Shown piece by piece: positions 1-5,010 of a stretch of 5,010 nt of DNA. The stretch is from an uncultured Beijerinckiaceae bacterium. GTDB taxonomy: Bacteria > Pseudomonadota > Alphaproteobacteria > Rhizobiales > Beijerinckiaceae. The notes beneath the pieces were generated by a model. That model did no database searches. It saw nothing but the letters and a program-made list of their open reading frames with translations, and was not told the origin of the DNA. Both the position numbers and the translations under genes were made by a program. The stretch's first letter is position 1. Every line of letters starts with the position of its first letter. Where the stretch lies: contig CALMGA010000212.1 in the NCBI GenBank assembly GCA_937863205.1, positions 1-5,010 on the forward strand, given 5' to 3'.

Positions 1-975
1 CAGGCGGTCCAATCCTCGCACCATGCCGCCGTGCGTGTGCCCGGAGAGTTGCAGGACCGCACCCCGCGCCGCCGCCGCCGGGGCGTTCCCGGGTTGGTGG
101 TCGAGCAGCACGATCGGCGCGCCCGGCGGCACGCCCGCGAGAGCGCGGTCGAGATCGGGTCCGGGATGGCCGGTCGCCGGTGCGGACCGGTCGGCGACGC
201 CCGCCACGACCAGCGCATCGTCCCCGCGCCCGATGACCGCGTGCGCGTTGGCGAGGATGTGGAGGCCCATGCCGGCGAGGTGCTGCATCCACGCCTCGTA
301 GCCGAAGAAGTACTCGTGGTTGCCGGGCACCGCCAGGACGCCGTCGCGTGCCCGCAAGGCCCGCAGCGGCTCCACGTCCGCGCGCCGCATCGCCAGCGAT
401 CCGTCGATGAAGTCGCCGGTCACGACGATCAGGTCGGCATCGGTCGCGTTGGATCGTTCAACGACGGCCCTCGCCCACGAGGCCGGGAAGAGACGGCTGA
501 TGTGGAGATCGCTCAGGTGGAGGATCGTGTAGCCGTCGAAGCCGCGCGGCAGGTTCTTGATCGCGACCTCGATGCTCTTCGGCGACGGCACGCGCACGGC
601 TTGACGCACGGCGATCGCCGCCAGCAGCATGGCCGCGAGCGCAGCGGCGTAGCGCCATCGATCGGAGATCGCCCAGCCGCCCGCAGGCGACGCCATGGAT
701 GTCAGGGCGGCGAGGTCGAGCGCGATCTGCATGACCGCCAGGAAGACGATTGCGCCGAACGCCGCGTTGAACAGGATCACCACCGGACGCGGAAACTCGG
801 GCGCGAAGACGGAGCCCGACGACAGGCGGCTCCACAGGTGGTACTGCGACGCGACGAGCAGGATGATGGCGAGGCCGATCTTCGGGAGGAGCGGCCACGG
901 CAGCGGCCACAGCGTGCGCGCGATGACGTAAAACGCCGGCAGGCTGGGAATCAGGCGGATCATGGATGGCTTCAT
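1..975 (-). CDS. Membrane-anchored metallophosphoesterase, C-terminus cut off by window edge
   Basis: The minus strand is open from an ATG at 975 to the left edge (325 codons, no stop in the window). The N-terminal 125 residues are hydrophobic, with likely membrane segments near residues 11-24, 31-46, 64-86 and 108-124. A calcineurin-like phosphoesterase domain starts near 148. Its motifs are in the canonical order: LSDLH (154-158, metal ligands D156 and H158), TGDFIDG (186-192, D188), GNHE (218-221), an isolated DHQP (H293) and GHTHGG (312-317). This set defines the two-metal metallophosphoesterase fold. Multi-TM members with a C-terminal catalytic domain resemble the YkuE-like/COG1408 group, so the enzyme probably hydrolyses phosphoesters at the membrane; the substrate cannot be read from sequence. 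GHTHGG is normally close to the end, so only a few dozen residues are probably missing. The start is uncertain: no strong Shine-Dalgarno precedes 975, and in-frame ATGs at 1014 and 963 are alternatives. Family assignment is firm. Confidence 0.9.
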   Translation of the reverse strand, partial: MKPSMIRLIPSLPAFYVIARTLWPLPWPLLPKIGLAIILLVASQYHLWSRLSSGSVFAPEFPRPVVILFNAAFGAIVFLAVMQIALDLAALTSMASPAGGWAISDRWRYAAALAAMLLAAIAVRQAVRVPSPKSIEVAIKNLPRGFDGYTILHLSDLHISRLFPASWARAVVERSNATDADLIVVTGDFIDGSLAMRRADVEPLRALRARDGVLAVPGNHEYFFGYEAWMQHLAGMGLHILANAHAVIGRGDDALVVAGVADRSAPATGHPGPDLDRALAGVPPGAPIVLLDHQPGNAPAAAARGAVLQLSGHTHGGMVRGLDRL

Positions 976-1309
976 GGACCCGGTGGCCGTGATGGCACAA
1001 AGCCTTTCGCGCATCTCGCGAGCGAAGGATGGGCCGCTGCGCGAGGGTAAGGTCGCGAGCCCGAAAGGCCGGGAGCCGCGACGCCGTCTGCCAAGGGGCA
1101 ACGGCGAGAGCCGGGTGAGCGCCGACCAGACGGCGCGGTGTATGAAAAGCCGGGTGACCTCGCTCGAGCGGATTGCCGCTATACCGATGCCTTAGACGGG
1201 CTTGCGGGCTGCGGAGGTCCGCCTTGTGGCCGCATCGGTGACGGAAAGCCGCCGCCGCGCCTTCCGGTACAACGCTGCGGGGTAAGCCATGGGGATGAGG
1301 TAAGCTCGC
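976..1309. other. GC-rich intergenic stretch with many inverted repeats, no convincing gene
   Basis: This is the upstream region of the metallophosphoesterase. Short open frames exist on both strands, but none has a recognisable product, a good ribosome binding site or domain-like composition. Several perfect inverted repeats lie close together: 1052-1057 with 1077-1082 (GTCGCG/CGCGAC), 1082-1090 with 1127-1135 (CGCCGTCTG/CAGACGGCG), 1102-1105 with 1110-1113 (CGGC/GCCG around a GAGA loop), and 1183-1190 with 1232-1239 (ACCGATGC/GCATCGGT). Any promoter of the minus-strand gene should lie here, but I could not identify a clear -35/-10 pair. Confidence 0.5.
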
Positions 1310-1760
1310 AATTTATGTCATTTTTGTGATGTTGCAGTCAAGTGAGCGGAAGTTCGAGAGAGTTGTTTTAGAGTGTCAGAGAAGGCTTGAATTCGAGGTA
1401 GAATTTGGAAACGTCGCGCGACTTTGGAGTCGGCATGACAAGCTTGCGGAACGCGCGAACCTCAGGCTTGGAGAAAAAGCGTTTCCATGCGCTCTCACGC
1501 AAATATTTTTTGCAAGTCGAAGTCTTTTGTCGCTGCCACTTGCCGTATCGGCCAAATCTCCAGCCGGGTTCGAACACGTCACGTTTGTCATGCCAAACCG
1601 ATGAACAGGTGACCAACTCCACTCACTCGGAACATGGCGAGCATCAATGGCAGAGAAGTTTCCATTTGCCATGCTTGGCCTGTTGGGATAACTCGAAGGA
1701 GTGCACATTTCCCCTCCGAGGTCGATCGACGATTGCGGAAGGGATCATCGAGGCCGCATC
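1310..1760. other. Low-GC intergenic segment, possibly relict or foreign DNA
   Basis: A hand count of 1321-1740 gives about 50% G+C, with individual 60-base lines as low as 42-43%. The line at 1081-1140 is 75% and the start of the metallophosphoesterase region is above 60%. Open frames of 84 to 121 codons occur on both strands (for example minus 1368-1622 with a GTG start, plus 1326-1604, plus 1405-1770). They overlap one another, lack a ribosome binding site that I can see, and match no family I recognise. The segment ends directly at the 5' end of the tRNA at 1761. It may be eroded horizontally acquired DNA or AT-richer regulatory DNA; no transposase motif or terminal inverted repeat was seen. 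Confidence 0.45.
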
Positions 1761-1837
1761 GGGGGTGTAGCTTAATTGGTTAAAGCCCTCCGCTCATAAC
1801 GGAGTCAGTGCAGGTTCAAGTCCTGCCACCCCTACCA
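1761..1837 (+). tRNA. tRNA with anticodon CAT (elongator Met or Ile2), CCA encoded
   Basis: A full cloverleaf folds by eye. The acceptor stem is 1761-1767 with 1827-1833. The D-stem is GCTT (1770-1773) with AAGC (1783-1786). The anticodon stem is CTCCG (1788-1792) with CGGAG (1800-1804) and the loop is CTCATAA, giving anticodon CAT at 1795-1797. The T-stem is GCAGG (1810-1814) with CCTGC (1822-1826) and the loop is TTCAAGT. The discriminator is A1834 and the CCA end is encoded at 1835-1837. The anticodon stem lacks the three consecutive G-C pairs of initiator tRNA, so this is elongator tRNA-Met or a lysidine-modified tRNA-Ile2, which I cannot separate by eye. Unusual points are a G1-U72 wobble, A15 with U48 instead of G15-C48, and C at position 26. 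A weak promoter-like TTGCCA (1666-1671) with an AT-rich box near 1687-1693 lies about 70 bp upstream. Confidence 0.93.
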
Positions 1838-1862
1838 ATCAACGACAGGGACGCGGATGCAA

Positions 1863-1875
1863 GGCGCCATGCGCG
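1863..1875. repeat. Direct repeat GGCGCCATGCGCG, copy 1
   Basis: This 13-bp sequence occurs again at 2055-2067, exactly 192 bp downstream, so the pair brackets the 15-bp tandem repeat. The identity is direct observation. Any function, or origin by duplication, is speculative, because the motif is GC-rich and partly palindromic (GGCGCC). Confidence 0.6.
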
Positions 1876-1910
1876 GGAAGGCGCAGGTGCGCTTCGCGGG
1901 GGATGCCGCC

Positions 1911-1970
1911 ATCTCCCAGCGCCTCATCTCCCAGCGCCTCATCTCCCAGCGCCTCATCTCCCAGCGCCTT
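1911..1970. repeat. 15-bp tandem repeat, four units plus decayed copies to about 2010
   Basis: The unit ATCTCCCAGCGCCTC is repeated head to tail at 1911-1925, 1926-1940, 1941-1955 and 1956-1970; the first three are identical and the fourth ends in CTT. Its core CCCAGCGC recurs at 1987-1994 and 2002-2009, also 15 bp apart, so the array probably once extended further and has diverged. Because the unit is a multiple of three, it gives a pentapeptide repeat in every frame: ISQRL on plus and ALGDE on minus in two of them. It has no spacers and is not a CRISPR. It most likely arose by replication slippage. Confidence 0.92.
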
Positions 1971-2054
1971 ATCGCGCCGCTCTCCACCCAGCGCTTTTCC
2001 GCCCAGCGCTCCTTCGCCCGCTGCTCCCGGCGGACTATCCCGCGGCCGCCGCGC

Positions 2055-2067
2055 GGCGCCATGCGCG
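2055..2067. repeat. Direct repeat GGCGCCATGCGCG, copy 2
   Basis: This is the second exact copy of the 13-mer at 1863-1875. In the open frame starting at 1857 both copies encode GAMR, so if that frame were real the copies would form an internal duplication. Confidence 0.6.
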
Positions 2068-2420
2068 AAATCCGCGGCGGGACCTTCGCGAACCTTGCCT
2101 TCGAGGCCGCGTCGGAGACGGCGGAGACTTGCTCGCAACGATCGCGTGGCTTCGAATGTGGCTAACGCGACACACCGATCCTTGAAGGGCCGCCGCGGGC
2201 GCCGATGCCTACAGGATTCATATGGCGCCTTCCGGCTGCCCCTGAGCATCCTCCCAGCATCGTGATGAGCAGACGCACAGCTCATTCGCGCCAGGGAAGG
2301 ATGAGCGGATGGTCATCCTGTTCGAAAGGGCTCGCTTGGATGCCCTATGCTTGCTGTCGGGTCGATCGGGTCGGCTTGCGACGCGTTCGCGATCTTCGCT
2401 TGCGCGCTGTTCTCCGCGCC

Positions 2421-2442
2421 TGCGGAGTCGAATAGCTCCGCG
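2421..2442 (+). promoter_or_regulatory. Leader hairpin upstream of the outer-membrane protein gene
   Basis: GCGGAG (2422-2427) pairs perfectly with CTCCGC (2436-2441) around an 8-base loop, and a T-G pair (2421/2442) extends the stem. It lies about 70 bp before the ATG at 2512, where a 5' untranslated region would be. No T-tract follows, so it is not a standard intrinsic terminator. It could stabilise the mRNA or be incidental in GC-rich DNA. Confidence 0.35.
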
Positions 2443-2511
2443 TTGCCGTGCTGCGGCGTAGAGTTGCAGTCCGGCACCGTATACGTGCACTGTCTCTGAA
2501 GGTTACCTGCA

Positions 2512-3318
2512 ATGCGCATCGCTCCCCTTGCTTCGGCAGCAACTGCCGTTCTCCTGTCCACGGTCGCGCATGCCGCCGATCTTCCGGCGCGCCGCGCCTC
2601 GCCGCCGGTCGTGCCGCTCCCTGCCTTCACCTGGACGGGGCTTTATGCCGGCTTCCAGCTCGGCTACGAGTTCGGCACATCCAACGTGGTGTCGGTGGAC
2701 ACGGCGGCGGGCGGCGTTCTCGATGCGGTGAACAGCAGAAAGAACGGCCTCATCGGGGGCGGCCACGCCGGCTACCTCTTCTCGACGCAGTCGCTGCCGG
2801 TGCTGGGCGGCCTCGCGGGCCGCAACGGCGCGTTCGGCATCGGCACGGCCGGCGTGGTCGGCATCGAGGGCGACATCGACGCATCGAGCCCGCGCGCCAA
2901 CAACTTCCTGCCGGGCGCCGGCGTCTCGGACAGCGTCAGGGAGGGTGTCCAGGGCTCGATCCGCGGCCGGCTCGGCGTGGCGTTCGACCGCGCGCTCGTC
3001 TACGCGACCGGCGGCGTGGCCTTCGGAGGGCTCGACAGCAGCGACATCGCCCCGGGCGGCGCGGGAACCGACCAGTTCAGCCAAGTCAAGACGGGCTATA
3101 CCGTCGGCGGCGGTGTCGAATACGCCTTCACCAACACCATCTCCGCCCGCGTGGAATACCGCTACACGGACTTCGGCACCTTCACCAACAACCTCGCCAA
3201 CTCGACCGGCGGGATCGTGAACACCACCCACCGCGAAACGAACAACCGCGTCCAGGCGGGTGTCAGCGTCAAGTTCGAGCCGTTCCCCGCCTCGACCCCC
3301 GTGGTCGCGCGCTATTGA
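2512..3318 (+). CDS. Small outer-membrane beta-barrel protein (Omp25/RopB-like)
   Basis: This is a complete 268-residue exported protein. Residues 1-21 form a classical signal peptide (MR basic end, hydrophobic core ATAVLLSTV, cleavage AHA|ADLP). The mature protein opens with a short Pro/Arg-rich linker, then FTWTGLYAGFQLGYEFG (39-55), the typical first strand of the 8-stranded OmpA-like or Omp25/RopB barrels of Hyphomicrobiales (PF13505-type fold). Later alternating strands include GLIGGGHAGYLF (79-90), GSIRGRLGVAF (148-158), ALVYATGGVAFG (161-172), GYTVGGGVEYAF (195-206), SARVEYRYTDFG (211-222) and VQAGVSVKF (247-255). The C-terminus is PVVARY, with the aromatic last residue expected for BAM-dependent insertion. 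The start is supported by GAAGG (2498-2502) nine bases before the ATG. Members stabilise the envelope and may act as small channels; the specific role is unknown. It appears monocistronic, with long gaps on both sides. Confidence 0.93.
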   Translation: MRIAPLASAATAVLLSTVAHAADLPARRASPPVVPLPAFTWTGLYAGFQLGYEFGTSNVVSVDTAAGGVLDAVNSRKNGLIGGGHAGYLFSTQSLPVLGGLAGRNGAFGIGTAGVVGIEGDIDASSPRANNFLPGAGVSDSVREGVQGSIRGRLGVAFDRALVYATGGVAFGGLDSSDIAPGGAGTDQFSQVKTGYTVGGGVEYAFTNTISARVEYRYTDFGTFTNNLANSTGGIVNTTHRETNNRVQAGVSVKFEPFPASTPVVARY

Positions 3319-3380
3319 CCGCGCGGCGCCTCCGTCGCGCTTGGCGGCAGCACCGTCGGGAAGGCGGCCCGGCACGCGGC

Positions 3381-3397
3381 TGCGGAGTCGATCCGCG
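3381..3397 (+). other. Hairpin downstream of the outer-membrane protein gene
   Basis: GCGGA (3382-3386) pairs with TCCGC (3392-3396) around loop GTCGA, with a T-G closing pair (3381/3397). It lies 63 bases after the TGA at 3316-3318. No T-tract follows, so it is a poor intrinsic terminator, though it could mark an mRNA 3' end. Its 5' arm and loop share CTGCGGAGTCGA (3380-3391) with the leader hairpin region (2420-2431). Confidence 0.3.
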
Positions 3398-3569
3398 CGC
3401 GGACGTCTCGTAACGTCAGATGAGGATGGCAGGTAAAACGTTCGGCGAGGGTAGGCTCCGAGTCGATCCGCAAGATTCCAGCGAAGCAGCCTGATCGCTC
3501 CAAAATCGCTCCGGCTCCCGCGCTTGAGGGGACGGGACATTCGATCGTCCTTGGTCATCGCTAGATCAT

Positions 3570-3601
3570 GACAATTCTGTCGTTTATTTGTCACGGTGAC
3601 A
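3570..3601. promoter_or_regulatory. Cluster of TGACA/TGTCA inverted repeats, candidate operator of the porin gene
   Basis: A perfect 13-bp palindrome TGTCACGGTGACA (3589-3601, 6-bp arms and one central base) lies beside a second inverted repeat GACA-ATTC-TGTC (3570-3581). The four half-sites share a TGACA/TGTCA core and lie 135-166 bp upstream of the porin ATG at 3736, in a locally AT-rich patch. This arrangement suits binding of a dimeric regulator. The regulator is not identifiable from the sequence, and chance cannot be excluded. Confidence 0.4.
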
Positions 3602-3735
3602 TCGCAAGCGCCCCCGAGACAAGGCCCGCCACGGAATTCATATGGCGGCATCTTCCTTCTGGGGGATATCCTTTGATAACAGCAATGTAGGCTGTCGAGC
3701 AATCTTCTCAAGCATCAGTCGAGAGGTCACCGGGG

Positions 3736-5010
3736 ATGCGTTCTCTGCTTGGTAGGACTGCACTTGCAGCCCTTCTTCTATCGACGAGTCCGGTCTTGGC
3801 CGCGGATGTCGCGCCGCTGATGACGACCCAGCCGCTGCCGCTCTTCGACTTCGGCGGCTTTCTGCCGCGCCTGTACCACAGCTACGCCGACGAGTTCGGC
3901 AAGGCGACGCCGGTCGCCGATCCCAGCGCGCCGCCCGGCCGGCGTCCGACGAGCCAGATGCCCGAGGCTCCCGAGTCGTCGCCCCCCTACCCGTTCACGG
4001 ACTGGCCGTTCGGCGGCGCCAGCACGATCGGCGCCACGACGCCCAACTCCGTCGACACGCCGCTGCAGTCGGCGCTGCTGCCGACCAGCACGAGGACGGG
4101 CAAGTTCCTCGCCGACAACCACATCCAGGTCTACGGCTGGGTCGACGTGAGCGCCAACGTCAGCACGGCCAAGACCGGCTACGCCGGCAACAACCCCGCG
4201 GCCTACGACTACACGCCCGACATCGCCCAGCTCGACCAGGCCGTCGTCTACATCGAGCGCCTGCCCGACACGGTGCAGCAGGACCACGTCGACTGGGGCT
4301 TCCGCATCGCGCCGATCTACGGCGAGAACTACCGCTACACCACCGCGCTCGGCGTCTTCAGCAACCAGTACGTCATCCACAACCACTTCGACGGCTTCGA
4401 CCTGCCGATGGCCTACGGCGAAATCTACCTGCCCTACATCGCGCAAGGCGCGGTGATCCGCTTCGGCCGATACATCTCGATTCCCGACATCGAGGCGCAG
4501 CTCGCGCCCAACAACTACACCTACACCCACTCGCTGACCTACACCTTCGACAACTACACCAACACGGGCGTCGTCACCTCGGTCAAGATCAACAAGAACG
4601 TGCTGCTGCAGTTCGAGATCAGCTCCGGCACCGAGACGGTGCCGTGGAACGCCAAGCACATCAACCTGGTCAACCCGGTCACCGGCGGCCAGGGCTACTC
4701 CGGCCCGCGCGACCCCGGCACGCAGCCGAGCTTCAGCACCTGCATCCAGCTGCAGACCGACAGCGGCAACGACAACATCTATCCCTGCGTCAACGCCATC
4801 AACAACGGCACCTGGGGCTACAACAACCTGCAGTGGTACGGCTTCACCTACTACCACAAGTTCAACGACCGGCTGCACCTGTCCTTCGAGTCCTACTTCG
4901 AATACGAGAACAACGTGCCGGACGTGTCGCAGGGCTACGGCAACACCGCCTTCGCCTACGACGCCAACCCGCCGCTGGAGGCGCACTGCCGTGCCACCCA
5001 GACCGCCTGC
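3736..5010 (+). CDS. OmpL-like outer-membrane porin (BBP2 type), C-terminus cut off by window edge
   Basis: The frame is open from ATG 3736 to the right edge (425 codons, no stop). GAGAGG (3721-3726) nine bases upstream supports the start. Residues 1-22 are a signal peptide (two Arg in the first seven residues, hydrophobic ALAALLLS, cleavage VLA|ADV). A Pro-rich linker follows (59-86, ten prolines), then the barrel from about HIQVYGWVDVSANVST (129 onward). The segment RFGRYISIPDIEAQLAPNN (around 242-260), followed by YTYTHSLTYTFDNYT, matches what I know of putative beta-barrel porin-2 proteins (PF07642, OmpL-like). Alternating aromatic strands and high Asn/Tyr/Thr content fit an outer-membrane barrel; the substrate is unknown. 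Four cysteines (336, 351, 418, 425) are unusual for a porin and could form loop disulfides. Members are usually somewhat longer, so roughly 50-150 residues are probably missing. The gene is 417 bp from the preceding one with its own upstream region, so it is probably transcribed separately. Confidence 0.9.
   Translation, partial: MRSLLGRTALAALLLSTSPVLAADVAPLMTTQPLPLFDFGGFLPRLYHSYADEFGKATPVADPSAPPGRRPTSQMPEAPESSPPYPFTDWPFGGASTIGATTPNSVDTPLQSALLPTSTRTGKFLADNHIQVYGWVDVSANVSTAKTGYAGNNPAAYDYTPDIAQLDQAVVYIERLPDTVQQDHVDWGFRIAPIYGENYRYTTALGVFSNQYVIHNHFDGFDLPMAYGEIYLPYIAQGAVIRFGRYISIPDIEAQLAPNNYTYTHSLTYTFDNYTNTGVVTSVKINKNVLLQFEISSGTETVPWNAKHINLVNPVTGGQGYSGPRDPGTQPSFSTCIQLQTDSGNDNIYPCVNAINNGTWGYNNLQWYGFTYYHKFNDRLHLSFESYFEYENNVPDVSQGYGNTAFAYDANPPLEAHCRATQTAC

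Larger units (their letters stand above)
1838..2511. other. Intergenic region with repeats, no convincing gene
   Basis: This stretch separates the tRNA from the outer-membrane protein gene. It holds the 15-bp tandem repeat (1911-1970), the 13-bp direct repeats either side of it, and the leader hairpin at 2421-2442. The best candidate for a small gene is a 102-codon frame at 1857-2165 (plus), preceded by AGGGA five bases before its ATG. Its sequence is repeat-derived (ISQRL pentapeptides) followed by Arg/Pro/Ala-rich residues, and the repeat keeps other frames open too, so I do not call it. No domain or signal peptide is recognisable in any frame. Confidence 0.5.
3319..3735. other. Intergenic region between the two outer-membrane protein genes
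   Basis: No gene is supported here. A 63-codon minus frame (3312-3503) and other short frames have no recognisable features. The region carries a hairpin (3381-3397), two copies of GAGTCGATCCGC (3385-3396 and 3460-3471), an AT-richer part with inverted repeats (3570-3601), and a 12-mer ATTCATATGGCG (3636-3647) that also occurs at 2216-2227. The promoter of the downstream porin should lie in roughly 3540-3710, but no clear -35/-10 pair stands out. Confidence 0.5.

Noticed and set aside
458..1000. 180-codon minus-strand frame beginning MCHHGHRVHE
   Set aside because: It is a shifted frame over the same DNA that encodes the metallophosphoesterase membrane and catalytic segments; its sequence is His/Pro/Arg-rich with no motif.
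31..1050. 339-codon plus-strand open frame
   Set aside because: It is antisense to the metallophosphoesterase, is Arg/Gly/Asp-rich without domains, and exists because GC-rich codon use keeps the opposite strand open.
1040..1250. Cobalamin riboswitch, RNase P RNA, tmRNA or group II intron
   Set aside because: Checked by eye for the conserved core words of each; none was found despite many stems.
1368..1708. Overlapping minus-strand frames of 84 and 110 codons in the low-GC segment
   Set aside because: They overlap each other and plus-strand frames, lack Shine-Dalgarno sites, and show no domain; one has only a GTG start directly after an in-frame stop.
1864..1883. Intrinsic terminator after the tRNA (GCGCC/GGCGC stem)
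   Set aside because: The stem is only 5 bp with a long loop and is not followed by a T-tract.
1911..2010. Possible CRISPR array
   Set aside because: Units are 15 bp and directly adjacent with no spacers, so it is a simple tandem repeat.
1857..2165. 102-codon plus frame with ISQRL repeats and AGGGA before the ATG
   Set aside because: The repeat unit is a multiple of three and holds several frames open, no family is recognisable, and the remainder is low-complexity. It is left as a question in the findings.
2478..2485. Palindrome CGTATACG just before the barrel gene as an operator or -10 box
   Set aside because: It is only 8 bp with no flanking symmetry, and no -35 box lies at the right distance.
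2448..3413. 321-codon plus-strand frame
   Set aside because: It overlaps the barrel gene in another frame and is Arg-rich without a signal peptide or domain.
2503..3711. 402-codon minus-strand frame
   Set aside because: It lies antisense to the complete outer-membrane barrel gene, whose signal peptide, strands and ribosome binding site are clear. The antisense product has Arg/Ala/Val-rich shadow composition.
3778..4986. 402-codon minus-strand frame rich in Val, Gly and Asp
   Set aside because: It is antisense to the BBP2 porin; the valine-rich pattern comes from reading GAC/AAC/CAC/TAC-rich codons backwards.

Overview
The window looks like chromosomal DNA of a high-GC alphaproteobacterium, most likely of the order Hyphomicrobiales (Rhizobiales; for example the Methylobacterium, Bradyrhizobium or Bosea relatives). 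The evidence is the G/C-ending codon use, an Omp25/RopB-type small outer-membrane barrel ending in ...PVVARY, and an OmpL-like (BBP2 type) porin of the kind common in that order. This is inference from protein character, not a database match.

Layout, left to right. Positions 1-975 (minus strand, running off the left edge) encode a membrane-anchored calcineurin-type metallophosphoesterase with all its visible metal-binding motifs. Positions 976-1760 hold no convincing gene. The left part (about 1050-1240) is GC-rich and full of inverted repeats. The right part (about 1310-1740) drops to about 50% GC by hand count and looks compositionally foreign or relict. Positions 1761-1837 are a complete tRNA with anticodon CAT and an encoded CCA end; it has several non-consensus but mutually compensating positions. 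Positions 1838-2511 are non-coding as far as I can judge, with a 15-bp tandem repeat of four units plus decayed copies, a 13-bp direct repeat either side of it, and a hairpin in the leader of the next gene. Positions 2512-3318 (plus) encode the complete small outer-membrane barrel. Positions 3319-3735 are intergenic, with a second copy of the leader hairpin and a cluster of TGACA/TGTCA inverted repeats that could be an operator. From 3736 to the right edge (plus) is the first 425 residues of an exported BBP2-type porin.

The two plus-strand genes are both envelope proteins but are 417 bp apart with their own ribosome binding sites, so they are probably separate transcription units. The metallophosphoesterase diverges from them and is also membrane bound. 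I see no defence system, CRISPR array, transposase, toxin-antitoxin pair or biosynthetic cluster. The items most worth a second look are the atypical tRNA beside low-GC DNA, the inverted-repeat-rich stretch near 1050-1240, and the short motifs shared around the two outer-membrane protein genes. None of these is strong evidence of a new system.
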